Below, in pieces: positions 41,996-52,333 of a stretch of 64,000 nt of DNA. The stretch is from Saccharomyces paradoxus. Lineage: Eukaryota; Ascomycota; Saccharomycetes; Saccharomycetales; Saccharomycetaceae. The translations under genes were made by a program, and so were the position numbers. The notes below the pieces were generated by a model, which saw only the letters and a program-made list of their open reading frames with translations, ran no database searches and was not told the DNA's origin. Position 1 is the stretch's first letter; each line of letters starts with the position of its first letter. Location of the stretch: positions 62,001 through 126,000 of the forward strand of contig NC_047500.1 in the NCBI RefSeq assembly GCF_002079055.1. The letters are read 5' to 3'.

Positions 41996-42977
41996 ACTCA
42001 ACTTCTATGATGCTATTGCACAAAAAAAAAATCAAAGAAACAATTAGAGACCAGAAAGTCAGTAAAAATACAAAAGAGGCGTGCCCTGTAACCGAACAAC
42101 AATGTTTGTTTTTACTAGATTTGTTTTCTTTTGGCGAAAAACGAAGGTGGAAATGAAAGGAAGAAAAAAATAACAACAATGGGGAATCAAAGGCTAACGA
42201 CGCTTCGGAGCTATAGTTGATCGAGCTGTAGAATCCTAAAGAATTAAAAAAAGCGAGTGGATGAGTTGAAAAACCGTTTATATGTTTTATGCTGAGGTTT
42301 TCTCCTGTTTATTCTTCGAAGGACGGAGCAGAGAAACAAAGCAGTCACTGGAACTCTTTCCCACGACACTCTTAAAAAGAAAACCGAAACTGAGCGTTAT
42401 AAAACGGAACAAAAAAGCTGCTGTAAATGCACTTCTGGGAGAAGTGCTAGCTCACAATATAAAAACTTATTCAAATTTAAGGCGAAAGGAGATAGGGCCC
42501 AGATGACCAAATCAAGAATGGCTCAGTGTTGAAACATTCTGCTTAATGTCGAAACAGTCCGTAAACAAACACATTCCCACAAAACACCGCACCGCGAAAA
42601 AAAAAAAACGAAAAAACGCGAAATGTCCGTACCTCTACCCGGCCGTAAGCACGTGATAAAGGTGCATTGATCTAGCTGGCTGTTTCGGCTAACGCAATAG
42701 CAGGGTTGATGCTTTGGGTGGAAGAAACCTGGGAAGATGCAATGCACTTTTGAAGCCGACTGATGTAACCATGCGCATGTTATTTGCGACTACAGATGTT
42801 TTATGTTGTTTCCTGATCTTTTCTGTTGTCATGGTTCAATTTTCTCTGATTTGCTCGTGCGGGCAACGAGTTAAAAATAATAAGCGTTTGCTGAGTGAAA
42901 TTTTTCAGATTATGAGCCATATAGAGATGAGGACTTAACAAGAGAGAAAGTGACGAAATCAACACGATAAAGGCAAT
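41996..42977. promoter_or_regulatory. divergent WSC2 / POP3 promoter region
   Basis: 982-bp divergent spacer. Seen: an SBF-like ACGCGAAA at 42616-42623 and CACGTG at 42650-42655; near POP3 an RRPE AAATTTTTCA at 42898-42907 and a PAC box GAGATGAG at 42924-42931, 45-80 bp before the POP3 ATG. Small ORFs at 42282 (plus) and 42523 (minus) lack any support. Confidence 0.55.
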
Positions 42978-43565
42978 ATGTCCGGGTCATTAAAGTCTCT
43001 AGACAAGAAAATAGCTAAAAGAAAGCAGGTTTATAAACCTGTGCTTGACAATCCGTTTACAAACGAAGCACATATGTGGCCGCGCGTGCACGATCAGCCA
43101 TTGATCTGGCAGCTGCTGCAGTCCTCTATTTTGAATAAGTTGGCACACATTCAATCAAAGGAAGACTACCCCTGGGAGTTGTATACAGATTTCAATGAAA
43201 TTGTGCAGTATCTCAGCGGCGATTACGGGAACAGCGACCCGGTGTGTCTTTTTGTGTGCAATAAAGACCCCGATGTACCCCTTGTGCTCTTGCAGCAAAT
43301 CCCTCTACTATGCTATATGGCACCCATGGCCGTTAAGCTGGTGCAGCTGCCCAAAAGTGCCATGGATACCCTCAAGTCAATCTCTAAATATGGGATGTTG
43401 TTGCTGCGGTGCGACGACAGGATAGACAGGAAATTTGTGTCGCAAATTCAGAAGAACGTCGATCCGCTCCAGTTCCCCTGGCTAAATGCTGTGAAATATC
43501 GACCCACATCTGTCAAGCTGTTGAAAACTACAGTACCCATTGTCTCGAAGAAGAGGCAGAAGTAG
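42978..43565 (+). CDS. POP3: Pop3, RNase P/RNase MRP protein subunit
   Basis: 195 residues, the S. cerevisiae length. Shared protein subunit of nuclear RNase P (5' processing of tRNA) and RNase MRP (pre-rRNA A3 cleavage). Basic N-terminus (KSLDKKIAKRKQVYK), then an L7Ae-like fold region with VCLFVCNKDPDVPLVLLQQIPLLCYM, and a basic C-terminus ending SKKRQK. RRPE and PAC motifs directly upstream fit ribosome-biogenesis control. The stop is followed by a short spacer to HCH1. Confidence 0.95.
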   Translation: MSGSLKSLDKKIAKRKQVYKPVLDNPFTNEAHMWPRVHDQPLIWQLLQSSILNKLAHIQSKEDYPWELYTDFNEIVQYLSGDYGNSDPVCLFVCNKDPDVPLVLLQQIPLLCYMAPMAVKLVQLPKSAMDTLKSISKYGMLLLRCDDRIDRKFVSQIQKNVDPLQFPWLNAVKYRPTSVKLLKTTVPIVSKKRQK

Positions 43566-43751
43566 ACGCAATTACCCGCGCAGGTTCTAATTTTCTAGAA
43601 GGCGGAAGAAAAAAGTTGGCAAAGAAAGCGAGAAAAAGAAATACAAATGAAGCAAAAAATTGAAAATCTAGCAGGTACTCTTTAGACAAACCGTCAAACT
43701 ATTACCAAAGTTTGAAACGATCAGAAAATCACAACTCATTTACGATAAATT

Positions 43752-44213
43752 ATGGTTGTCTTGAATCCAAACAACTGGCACTGGGTGGATAAAAACACCT
43801 TACCTTGGTCTAAGGACTACTTGAATGGTAAATTAACGAGTTTATCCACTGTTTCCTCTGATGGGAAGAGCATAATCGAGTTAACTCAAGTGAGTAGCAT
43901 CACTGGTGACTCTAACGTATCTCAAAGGAAAGGCAAGCCGATTTGCTACTTTGATTTACAGTTATCGATGAACGTCAAAGTGACAAATTTAGATACTAAT
44001 AAGGACAACGAAGACGATGACGGCATACTTGCGGACGGGAAACTAGAAATTCCAGAGTTTATGCATGATGAATCTGATTTCCCAATTTTGTCGCAAGGTT
44101 TTGATGCGTTCGATGGATTGGTTAGATCTGAATTTGTCCCTAAAGTAGTGGAGACGCTACTAAAATACCAAGATGACTTGATTGAAGAACACTCAAAGGA
44201 TATACAAATTTGA
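43752..44213 (+). CDS. HCH1: Hch1, Hsp90 co-chaperone
   Basis: 153 residues, the S. cerevisiae length. Homologous to the N-terminal domain of Aha1 and modulates the Hsp90 ATPase and client activation. The conserved N-terminal NPNNWHWVDKNTLPWSKDYL (Aha1 family: N-x-N-N-W-H-W) and the central PICYFDLQLSMNVKV beta-strand are clear. The protein ends after one domain, with no Aha1 C-domain, as in Hch1. Confidence 0.96.
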   Translation: MVVLNPNNWHWVDKNTLPWSKDYLNGKLTSLSTVSSDGKSIIELTQVSSITGDSNVSQRKGKPICYFDLQLSMNVKVTNLDTNKDNEDDDGILADGKLEIPEFMHDESDFPILSQGFDAFDGLVRSEFVPKVVETLLKYQDDLIEEHSKDIQI

Positions 44214-44383
44214 CCTGTTCATATAACGAAGAGAGGGATGTTACATAGATAGACCACGGTCCCTTTCGATTTACAGTGTTTTCAGTTGTTATTCTTCTTC
44301 TTCTTCTTCCTTATACTCACTTAATACATAACATGTATACACAGATACATAGATAATGAAGAAAATAGCAGTGGTAGAAAAGC

Positions 44384-45700
44384 TTAATAAACATATGGAA
44401 TAATCTTGTAAGGAACTTTTCTTTCGTACTCTTCCCAGTTTTCGCCATATTTCACACGACACTTATGCTCATCACGTTGTTGACGGTGTAATAACAACGT
44501 GGCGAAGTACAACGAGTAGTAATACGTCAAGGGAGTTTGGAACCATGTGGCCAAACACCAGCTTAATGAAATCAACCAATCGCCGAAGTAGTTGATATGC
44601 TGCGATTTAGCCCACCATCCGTCACATAATAACTTCGTACCACGTTTTGTCTGGATACTTTTTAAGTTTTCCAATTTGCCCTGTCTGAACTCAGATTTTT
44701 GTTTATTTGCCGAATGGAAGATGTGGAATCCCAAAAACATGATGGCTAATATACCGATAACTTTGACCCATCCCAATTCTACGGGCGAAACACTCAAATA
44801 ACGGGCTTGTAGGGAGTAGGTAAATGGAACTAAACTCAAATCACCAAACGCTAACATGAAACCGAACCCATCTGTAGTGATATCCATCATGGTCAACACA
44901 CCTTCTTCATTTAGTACCCCATCGAAAATATAAAATCCTTGCAAGAAATTGACCAAGACCAATGCGTCGTTGATTTTACCGGTCTTCAGGTAATGGTGAT
45001 GCAGACAGGAAAGATTGATTAGTAACCATAATAACATGCCGGGTCTCAACTCTGAAAACATCTTGATATCTAATGGGCCCAAACGAGGGTTCAGTTCTCT
45101 ACCAATAAACCAATCGTAAATGATGTTTCCTGAATTTCCACCTTGCGCCAAGATCTTTTCTCTCTGACCATTGCCATTTTTCTTGAAGATTAATGGTACG
45201 AAACTGGCAATGTAGCAATACGTTGCCAAAAAAAATGAAAACAAAATAGATATTATGCATAAACCAACGTGATTTTCATACAGGTATTGCAATTCCGGCA
45301 ATTGCCCATCAGTTAATTTCCATCTGATAGCCAAAACTAAGATCAAAGTTGTAGACATGGCAATACCGTTGATTTTGTACGAAAGCTTCGAACCATCCCT
45401 TAACTGAACACCCTTCATAACTCTGCCGGGCAAAATGACGTCCAAAACTGCCAAGATTCCATACCACATGCAATAAACAGTCCATAATTCGCAATTGCCC
45501 AGATAGTAACGCAACGGCTTAATACCGTTCCAAAGCTCAACTATATCAAAATTCTGGAAAAATCCCTTAATATAATAATCCGGCCTGATCATTTGATTCA
45601 AGATGATAGTGAAAACAGGTAGCCCTATGCTGATGCCTAAGGCACCGGCCAGCCCACCGAATTCAAACTCTGTAGTTCTGGGATTCAAAGCTGATACCAT
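44384..45700 (-). CDS. ERG24: sterol C-14 reductase Erg24
   Basis: 438 residues from the ATG at 45700 (MVSALNPRTTEFEF), as in S. cerevisiae. ER membrane enzyme that reduces the C14-C15 double bond in 4,4-dimethyl-cholesta-8,14,24-trienol using NADPH, in ergosterol synthesis; target of morpholine fungicides. About eight hydrophobic helices. ERG4/ERG24 family signatures: LNPRLGPLDIKMFSELRPGM (centre) and GWWAKSQHINYFGDWLISLSW (C-terminal). The C-terminus ends KIIPYVY. Very close to S. cerevisiae (e.g. GGLAGALG for GGLIGALG). Confidence 0.97.
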   Translation of the reverse strand: MVSALNPRTTEFEFGGLAGALGISIGLPVFTIILNQMIRPDYYIKGFFQNFDIVELWNGIKPLRYYLGNCELWTVYCMWYGILAVLDVILPGRVMKGVQLRDGSKLSYKINGIAMSTTLILVLAIRWKLTDGQLPELQYLYENHVGLCIISILFSFFLATYCYIASFVPLIFKKNGNGQREKILAQGGNSGNIIYDWFIGRELNPRLGPLDIKMFSELRPGMLLWLLINLSCLHHHYLKTGKINDALVLVNFLQGFYIFDGVLNEEGVLTMMDITTDGFGFMLAFGDLSLVPFTYSLQARYLSVSPVELGWVKVIGILAIMFLGFHIFHSANKQKSEFRQGKLENLKSIQTKRGTKLLCDGWWAKSQHINYFGDWLISLSWCLATWFQTPLTYYYSLYFATLLLHRQQRDEHKCRVKYGENWEEYERKVPYKIIPYVY

Positions 45701-46189
45701 CCTTTTTCTATTCACAGATCTCGTGCCCTACTCTTATACTGTTTACAAAGCCTATCGGATAAGTAATTGCGCAAGAAAATAGTAAAATGACAATTGCATA
45801 TTAAGAACAAACATGAGTTTAAGCCTCACTTGATACTCAGACGGACTACATAAAAATCTCCGTTATGCAAAACCCTTTATATGCACAACCTTCACACAAT
45901 GCAATCTTCCGATGACGCCTACATACAAGAGAGGGAAAGGCGATATAAATTTTTTCACGGGATTTTCGTTTAGGAGAAAAGAAAATGAACGAAAAAGTAT
46001 GCCCGGGCCGGGCAACTGGCCGTTTCATTATTGTTTCAAAGGTGCGTCACATATTAATGGTAACTTATACCTAACCTGTTACTGGCAAAAGGTATATATA
46101 TGGCCAATGTGACCAACGCCTGTCCTCAAGATAATCTTTGAAAAATTCAGTCACCATGATTCCCCTTCGAATTTGCGAACATTAGTGAT
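45701..46189 (+). promoter_or_regulatory. ERG24 / PRM1 divergent promoter with pheromone response elements
   Basis: Two Ste12-type elements in the PRM1-proximal half: CGTTTCA at 46021-46027 (reverse TGAAACG) and TGTTTCA at 46032-46038 (reverse TGAAACA), four bases apart and about 150-170 bp before the PRM1 ATG. Two close PREs are the usual minimum for pheromone induction. A TATA-like GGTATATATATGG lies at about 46090. No clear Upc2 box TCGTATA was seen for ERG24. Confidence 0.6.
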
Positions 46190-48178
46190 ATGAGCGGTTT
46201 TAAATGCTATTTGCAATTGGGTGACAGGCTCTCTCAAGTATGGCTAAATAAATACACATTGGCTTTGTTGCTGGCAATGTTAAAGCTTCTCTTTTTCTCC
46301 CAGTCTGTACAGCATGCGATAGAAGTCTCGGAGACTTATATTTTATCCAATTGCCACAGTATTGATTCATTATACTCCAAAGTGACAGACAATACGCCGC
46401 ACTACTTGGGCGTCATGGGTAATTTTCTCATCGAAAAGGGTATGGAAGAGACGGTTAAAGCTACGCTGGAGACGCTATCGCTTTTAGTATATGCGAGTGA
46501 GGGACTGGTCAACTTTGCTATTGACCTGTATTTGGGTACGTATGCCTGTTTAATTGTTAGTGCCGTTGATGGAACTGTGGATGTTGCTACAAACACTACA
46601 GAAAAATTGATTAGTTTAGTCAACGATACAGTTTCTAGTGTGGCCGATGAATTGGATACTGGCTTGAATGACATCTCCAAGATAATCAATAAGGTGATCA
46701 AGACTGCATCCAAAATAGAGGATTTCTTCACTGGTGATGATGACGATGACAGCAATATGACGTCGTCGATCAAAAGTGTCAATTTGACTATATCCGCCCT
46801 TCATAATTTATACATTCCTTCTTCAATCAACGATAAGCTTGAAGAGTTATCGGCAAAGACGCCAGACTTTGCTCAGGTTAAGAATACGACTAAAAATTTG
46901 ATCTCGGTTCCCTTCAATGAAGTGCGAAAGAATATCAAGGCCGTAAATGCCAGCAATTTGATTGGAGATACCTCTGTTTTGTACGTCCCCCCCGTGTCTG
47001 TTGACAACAGTACTGGGATATGTTCATCCAATGAATCAGAAATTATAGCGTTTTATGGTATCTTGGGACAAGTTCTGAAAATAACTACCATAGTCTGCAT
47101 TATTATGTTGATATGCTTCGCCGTTGGTGCGATGATACCAGTTGCCTGGAATGAAATTAAACTGTGGAGGCGTCTTTGCGGCATGAGAGACCATTACATA
47201 CTGAGCAGGCAAGATTCGTATACGTCCTATTCCAGTGGAAGCTCACACGAGTTGAAAGATCCATTCGCAGATCCTCCCATACAAAATGTCCAATATGACG
47301 TCATTGCAAGCTACCAGCAGTGTTTTCGAATATGGAACACAAGAATAGCAGGCTGGATGACAAATCTTGTCACCTTTGGAAAATCACCAGAGAACATTGA
47401 CCCTGAAACTAGGAAAAAAATAGAATGGGTAGTGGCTTATATGACCTCCGAAAGGGCACTGTGCGTCCTAGGAATTGGAATTTTGGGAATTTTGGTGTGT
47501 GTATGTCAATTTGCCATGATAGCACTGTTAAAACACAAGATAAGTCATTCATTGACCTCCAATAGTGGTGATAGCGTTCAAAGTTTGCTGAAGTCCAGCA
47601 CTGCAGTTGATATAGAAAACCAAATGAGTCTTTGGAGCGTTCAGACGAACGACTATATAAATACCACGGAGAGTAATATCAATCAGGAAGTCTTTGGATG
47701 GATAAGCACGACAACACTCTCCATAAACAATACAGTGGCCACCATGATCTCCGATATAGACACCACTGTAGCGGACGTGTTCAATGGAACACTGCTATAT
47801 AACCCAATGAAAACGGCGGTCGGATGTGCCATTGAAAACAAGCTCTACACAGTAGAGAAGGCAATGACATGGATTCACGACAAGGCTCAGCTGCACATTC
47901 CGAGAATTAACGGGACCCAAATCAAGCAAGCTCTGGCAAAGCAAGCCGACAACAGCACCACCTCCACGGCTAGCTCCACTTCCGCTACTACAGCAAGCTT
48001 ACTGGAGAACCTCGTAAATGACATGAGAGAAGGACTTTTAAAAATCCTCCGAGCTTACCACCGTATAACTATGGGGGAACTTACGGTGGCCTTGGTCATT
48101 GTTGCCGTGTGGCTCGTACAATTGCCCATAGCTCTGGTAATTCTCCGATTACGTCTTCGCAAAGCCACCTTTAACTGA
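46190..48178 (+). CDS. PRM1: pheromone-induced membrane protein Prm1 (cell fusion)
   Basis: 662 residues (661 in S. cerevisiae). Multi-spanning membrane glycoprotein made in response to pheromone that promotes plasma-membrane fusion between mating partners. Hydrophobic segments at about 22-38, 91-127, 284-319, 424-448 and 628-654; extracellular loops with many NxS/T sequons and a coiled-coil-like region (about 130-200). C-terminal segment LVIVAVWLVQLPIALVILRL is followed by RLRKATFN. Two PREs upstream fit its regulation. Confidence 0.96.
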   Translation: MSGFKCYLQLGDRLSQVWLNKYTLALLLAMLKLLFFSQSVQHAIEVSETYILSNCHSIDSLYSKVTDNTPHYLGVMGNFLIEKGMEETVKATLETLSLLVYASEGLVNFAIDLYLGTYACLIVSAVDGTVDVATNTTEKLISLVNDTVSSVADELDTGLNDISKIINKVIKTASKIEDFFTGDDDDDSNMTSSIKSVNLTISALHNLYIPSSINDKLEELSAKTPDFAQVKNTTKNLISVPFNEVRKNIKAVNASNLIGDTSVLYVPPVSVDNSTGICSSNESEIIAFYGILGQVLKITTIVCIIMLICFAVGAMIPVAWNEIKLWRRLCGMRDHYILSRQDSYTSYSSGSSHELKDPFADPPIQNVQYDVIASYQQCFRIWNTRIAGWMTNLVTFGKSPENIDPETRKKIEWVVAYMTSERALCVLGIGILGILVCVCQFAMIALLKHKISHSLTSNSGDSVQSLLKSSTAVDIENQMSLWSVQTNDYINTTESNINQEVFGWISTTTLSINNTVATMISDIDTTVADVFNGTLLYNPMKTAVGCAIENKLYTVEKAMTWIHDKAQLHIPRINGTQIKQALAKQADNSTTSTASSTSATTASLLENLVNDMREGLLKILRAYHRITMGELTVALVIVAVWLVQLPIALVILRLRLRKATFN

Positions 48179-48554
48179 TTAACTGATTGATAGACCTTTT
48201 TCCGTCATAACTCTATTCAATAATGATGACCAAAAAGAGGCTCGTTCGAATCATTTCGCGTTGAAGTTTGAAATTCGCGGAGAGAAGACACGCAAAGAGA
48301 ACCGGAAACCTTATCGTCAAATCATTGCACCTTTCAATGGTGGGTAACGACACAACATCATCGCAACATCAATATTCACATATTCGTATAGTTATCAAGG
48401 TCACTTTTTAGTTAGTTTACACAATAAAAGATACTGGCTTTTTGTATTGTTAGTTACAACTTTCCTTTTTTTAGCAAGCATTGACGGGCGATATTACGTT
48501 TGTCACTTCGGTTTCCCCACACAAAGAACACATTACTTGGCAAATTCAGCTCTT
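48179..48554. other. intergenic region PRM1-CAF120
   Basis: 376-bp spacer. An open frame without ATG continues 36 codons upstream of CAF120 (from 48447). No regulator sites assigned. Confidence 0.4.
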
Positions 48555-51500
48555 ATGCGGATTTTCTCAGGTGACAACAAGGCAGCTGATTCTCCTGCCT
48601 CTAACCCTGGGTTAATGAGTCCATCAAATTTTGGTGGTGACTTTGGTTCACGTCTGAAAGTAAGCGTGGCATCGAAAAAGAAAGTTAATGAATCGTCACC
48701 AACTTCTCCTACGGAAACCTCACCAGTCTCACCTGAGTTGGTGCCTATTCTAACGCTGCTAAATGCACATACACATAGAAGATATCATGAAGGTGTGTTT
48801 TTGATTTTACAAGATCTAAACAACAATGGCACTCATGCAGCCAGGAAATGGAAAGACGTATATGGGGTATTGTTGGGTACTCAACTAGCCCTTTGGGACG
48901 CCAAGGAACTAGCAGAATTCACTGATCCATCTTGTCCCGTTTCTGAAAAGAAACTGAAAGAGGTTGCTTCCAAACCTACTTATATCAATTTGACAGATGC
49001 AACATTAAGAACTTTGGATAGCTCTGACAATATTGTAATGGAGTGTGGCAAAAACCTCACTAATGCATTGGTCGTTTCTACTACGCTGAGAAACCGATAT
49101 TTCCTACAGTTCGGTAACAAAGAGTCTTTCAACGAATGGAATGCTGCTATACGGTTATGTTTGTACGAATGTTCTTCGTTACAAGAGGCTTACACAGGCG
49201 CGTTTATTTCAAGTAGAGGTGCGAAGCTAGGTGATATCAGAATTCTTCTTACGAATAGAAAATATGATTACAAGGATTGGGTAAGTGTCAGGTTCGGCGC
49301 AGGTATGCCGTGGAAGCGTTGCTATGCAGTAATCTCGCAATCTAGCAGTAAGAAAAAGGGCCATTTTGGTGAAATAAATCTTTATGAAAATGATAAGAAA
49401 GTGAAAAAAAACCATGCAATGGCCACTATTGTAGAGGCAAAGGCCCTTTATGCTGTTTATCCGTCTTCTCCCAAACTAATAGATTCCTCCACGATCATCA
49501 AAGTTGTGGGTTCTGTAAAATTTGAAAAAAAGGAGTCTGCTCAGGAAAAAGATGTCTTTATTATGCCCGAGAAGCATCAAGCTGTACCAAGTTATGACAC
49601 TATAATAAGGTTTTTAATACCGGCCATGGATACGTTTAAACTATATGGGAGGCCGGAAAAATTATTGTCAAGCAAGAACGATCCACATTCATTGTTGTTT
49701 GGTTTGCCAGTTTTGCCGCATATATACTACCTAGAAGTAGAGGATTTACTTCCATTGACTAATTCAGTATCAAGCGTGCATTGGTCCAATAACGAATGGA
49801 GGGAACACATCAGCGACATTTTACAAAAGAAAATAGCACAAGGCTATTGTGGGTGTAGCTCTACTTCCAATATTACTTCTCCACTACCTTCTCCATTCCT
49901 TGGTTCAGCAGACTTATTTGAAAGGGCTGATGGTGTGCTATCACCGAAACTATCTTACGGGTCTAAATCTTCTTCTAATAATAGTTCGAAGAATAGTTTA
50001 CCAAAGAGAGAACGCGTCAAAGTATCATCTTCATCTGAACATGGCCTTGAAATCACTGACAATGCAATTGTTAAACAAGAAAGTCCTCCACTTGTGACAT
50101 CTGGAAGTCCACACAAAGTCCACACACCTACTGAAGCATCTTTTAGAACAAGAGTGACAGAAGATTCGCCATACGGTAAGCAAAGACATCATAAGCTCTT
50201 TGCATCATCTGTGAACGATTCACCCTCAGACAGAGCCAAGTCAAGGACAGTCCCTTACAATAATAAAGAAATGAACGTGACCACTTCTGGGAATTTTGAA
50301 AGAGGAGAGGCCCCTTACAATAACAACATTGATGAAAGTTTGAAAAAAGTTCGGAGTATGAAGTTAGAAATCCCCGAATCCAATTTTAACAAATTCATGA
50401 CAGACAAAAATCTGTTGTCCGTAGATTCTAAATCCTCTAATGAGAAGAAACTCTCTGTGGAATCAGACTTGTCTGCAATCTATGAAAAATATTCCAATGG
50501 TCCCTTTGGTCACACTGAGGGTCTTAACGGCTCTTCTGATGAAACTTACTTGCGTTTTCAACGGGCGTCGGTTCATTCAGAGAACAACTACAATCCAAGG
50601 AAATCCTTTACACCAAGCGACTTTTCTAATGATAATGAAGGAGAGCATGCCGTTTTACAAGAACTTAATAGTTTAACCCAAAGAATCAACGAACTTGGTA
50701 TGGAAAGTATAAATTCAAACTCCGATTCGGACAGGATAAACGGGTCATATTCGCAAATGGAATTGGGTAATAATGACAATGAAGATGATATGAACCTGTT
50801 CGATCCAGATTTTATGGCACAAGATCAATTGCGCGCTGAAGAAAGAGACTACAACAAAGATGATAGAATCCCCCTGGTTGCGGCCCCTGCGACCTTTCAA
50901 TCAACTGGATTAGGTATAACTCCTGATGATGATATCAAAAGACAATACATAACGGAACACACACCACGACGTGAGGCACCAAGACAGTCTCCCGACAAAA
51001 CCTCCAACCCATTGGATATGGGTAACCCATACGCAAAACCTGGTGCAAGATTGAATACTACCCACACCGACATCAAAACTGATCGTAACCCCACTCCTCA
51101 GAAGGGCCACCCAATGGTGCCAAGCCAGCAGATGCCCTCCTACGTGCAACCAGCGAACATTAATGGTTCTAATAAAATGTATGGTGCAAACAACCAAGTA
51201 ACGGGATCACCCAGGAACCCAAAGGCCAGAGCGCCACCGGGTCCATACAATCCGGGATGGAATAACCGCCCTTCCCCTTCAAAAAATTATCAGCACCCTC
51301 ATCCCTCAGATACACAACCACAAGCATATCATCTTCCCGGAAATCCATACTCAACGGGAAACAGGCCAAATGTGCAAATGCAATATCACCCGCAACAGGT
51401 CAACCGCCCGTACCAACCTCATGCGATGAATGCGCACATGGGCTCTCCTGGTGGTTATTCTGGAGTAGCGGCATTCCAGCCAGGTAACATGAACTACAAT

Positions 51501-51710
51501 AATAGGTCTCAGTCGCCATGGCCAATGCCTGGCTCACCATCAGCGCAGTACCGTCCACCACCTAACATGAACCAGCCGCAAAACGGTAGCGCCGGTTACT
51601 ATCGCCCTCCGGCACCACAATTGCAGAATTCTCAAGTCCGTCCGCAAAAGAAGGACGGATTCTCACAGTTCATGCCATCTGCAACTACAAAGAATCCATA
51701 TGCCCAGTAA
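48555..51710 (+). CDS. CAF120: Caf120, CCR4-NOT-associated PH-domain protein
   Basis: 1051 residues from the ATG at 48555 (MRIFSGDNKAADS); the S. cerevisiae protein is about 1060. Skin/Caf120-family protein associated with the CCR4-NOT complex and bud-neck/cortex functions. N-terminal low complexity (1-60), then a PH domain at about 70-210 (LNAHTHRRYHEGVFLILQDLN, ARKWKDVYGVLLGTQLALWDA) and a second PH-like conserved block (about 210-450). The rest is disordered, rich in Ser, Asn, Pro and Gln, ending FMPSATTKNPYAQ. The start is chosen because the open upstream frame has no ATG. Confidence 0.93.
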   Translation: MRIFSGDNKAADSPASNPGLMSPSNFGGDFGSRLKVSVASKKKVNESSPTSPTETSPVSPELVPILTLLNAHTHRRYHEGVFLILQDLNNNGTHAARKWKDVYGVLLGTQLALWDAKELAEFTDPSCPVSEKKLKEVASKPTYINLTDATLRTLDSSDNIVMECGKNLTNALVVSTTLRNRYFLQFGNKESFNEWNAAIRLCLYECSSLQEAYTGAFISSRGAKLGDIRILLTNRKYDYKDWVSVRFGAGMPWKRCYAVISQSSSKKKGHFGEINLYENDKKVKKNHAMATIVEAKALYAVYPSSPKLIDSSTIIKVVGSVKFEKKESAQEKDVFIMPEKHQAVPSYDTIIRFLIPAMDTFKLYGRPEKLLSSKNDPHSLLFGLPVLPHIYYLEVEDLLPLTNSVSSVHWSNNEWREHISDILQKKIAQGYCGCSSTSNITSPLPSPFLGSADLFERADGVLSPKLSYGSKSSSNNSSKNSLPKRERVKVSSSSEHGLEITDNAIVKQESPPLVTSGSPHKVHTPTEASFRTRVTEDSPYGKQRHHKLFASSVNDSPSDRAKSRTVPYNNKEMNVTTSGNFERGEAPYNNNIDESLKKVRSMKLEIPESNFNKFMTDKNLLSVDSKSSNEKKLSVESDLSAIYEKYSNGPFGHTEGLNGSSDETYLRFQRASVHSENNYNPRKSFTPSDFSNDNEGEHAVLQELNSLTQRINELGMESINSNSDSDRINGSYSQMELGNNDNEDDMNLFDPDFMAQDQLRAEERDYNKDDRIPLVAAPATFQSTGLGITPDDDIKRQYITEHTPRREAPRQSPDKTSNPLDMGNPYAKPGARLNTTHTDIKTDRNPTPQKGHPMVPSQQMPSYVQPANINGSNKMYGANNQVTGSPRNPKARAPPGPYNPGWNNRPSPSKNYQHPHPSDTQPQAYHLPGNPYSTGNRPNVQMQYHPQQVNRPYQPHAMNAHMGSPGGYSGVAAFQPGNMNYNNRSQSPWPMPGSPSAQYRPPPNMNQPQNGSAGYYRPPAPQLQNSQVRPQKKDGFSQFMPSATTKNPYAQ

Positions 51711-52059
51711 CTAGACCAACGGGTTGTAATTTTACAAAAAGAGAGGAAATTAAGAAAAGAACCAGGCACCAAGCCTCCGTATCCCAGTTTTTCACCTCAC
51801 CTTCTGGGTACCATTGTAACAATACTTTACGATAATAACTAAACTATATAAATAGCGTCTCATCAATAAATATACATTAAGAGAGATTCTTCTTGATTTC
51901 TCCGGGCAATCTTTTCTTTTTTCTGTTAGGGTATATGACACTTGCCTCTTATAGACAACCAGTAAAAGATGTGCCATATAGGCCCCTTTACACTAAGAAG
52001 CGCTGCTAGCACTAATGGAAAAAAAAAAGAACAAAAAAAAAATCGCAAATTACTAATAA

Positions 52060-52310
52060 TCACGTGATATTTCTTCTCTCCCTCATCGAGGACTTCCTAG
52101 AAACATACAATCGAATGGATATCTGAGCAGCACAATTGTACTTCAAAGCACTAACCATGAGCAACGCTTTCATTCACTCAAGTTCTCAAGGGTTATGCTG
52201 TTTACTTGTAGTTATTCTTCCTATTGTTAGCGATCCCCACATATACGTATTTTCACGTGATGCGCCTCAGTCCGGAAGGCGCCACACATTGCTTGCAGAA
52301 AATTGTGGAT
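52060..52310 (+). promoter_or_regulatory. MET2 promoter: two Cbf1 sites and Met31/32-like sequences
   Basis: Two exact palindromes TCACGTGA at 52060-52067 and 52253-52260, 193 bp apart and 350-545 bp upstream of MET2, are ideal Cbf1 sites. CGCCACAC at about 52279 (reverse GTGTGGCG) and AAATTGTGG at about 52301 resemble the Met31/Met32 core (AAACTGTGG). Together they fit Met4-dependent induction on sulfur limitation. The rest of the 51711-52604 gap holds a small ORF (separate entry) and the CAF120 3' flank. Confidence 0.65.
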
Positions 52311-52333
52311 ACACTCATTTGAGAGTGAACTAA
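52157..52333 (+). CDS. small ORF in the MET2 promoter (possible YNL277W-A orthologue)
   Basis: 58 residues from the ATG at 52157: MSNAFIHSSSQG, then a hydrophobic stretch LCCLLVVILPIV, and a polar C-terminus ending THLRVN. S. cerevisiae carries a small uncharacterised gene of 62 codons (YNL277W-A) named from this neighbourhood, so an orthologue is possible; I cannot recall its sequence well enough to confirm. The ORF overlaps the second Cbf1 site and the Met31/32-like sequences, which counts against it being a stable gene. Confidence 0.3.
   Translation: MSNAFIHSSSQGLCCLLVVILPIVSDPHIYVFSRDAPQSGRRHTLLAENCGYTHLRVN

Noticed and set aside
43409-43663. 84-codon ORF overlapping the POP3 3' end
   Set aside because: Out of frame with POP3, which is intact and full length; no independent support.
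48447-48554. N-terminal extension of CAF120 by 36 codons
   Set aside because: The open frame has no ATG before 48555; a TTG start would be needed.
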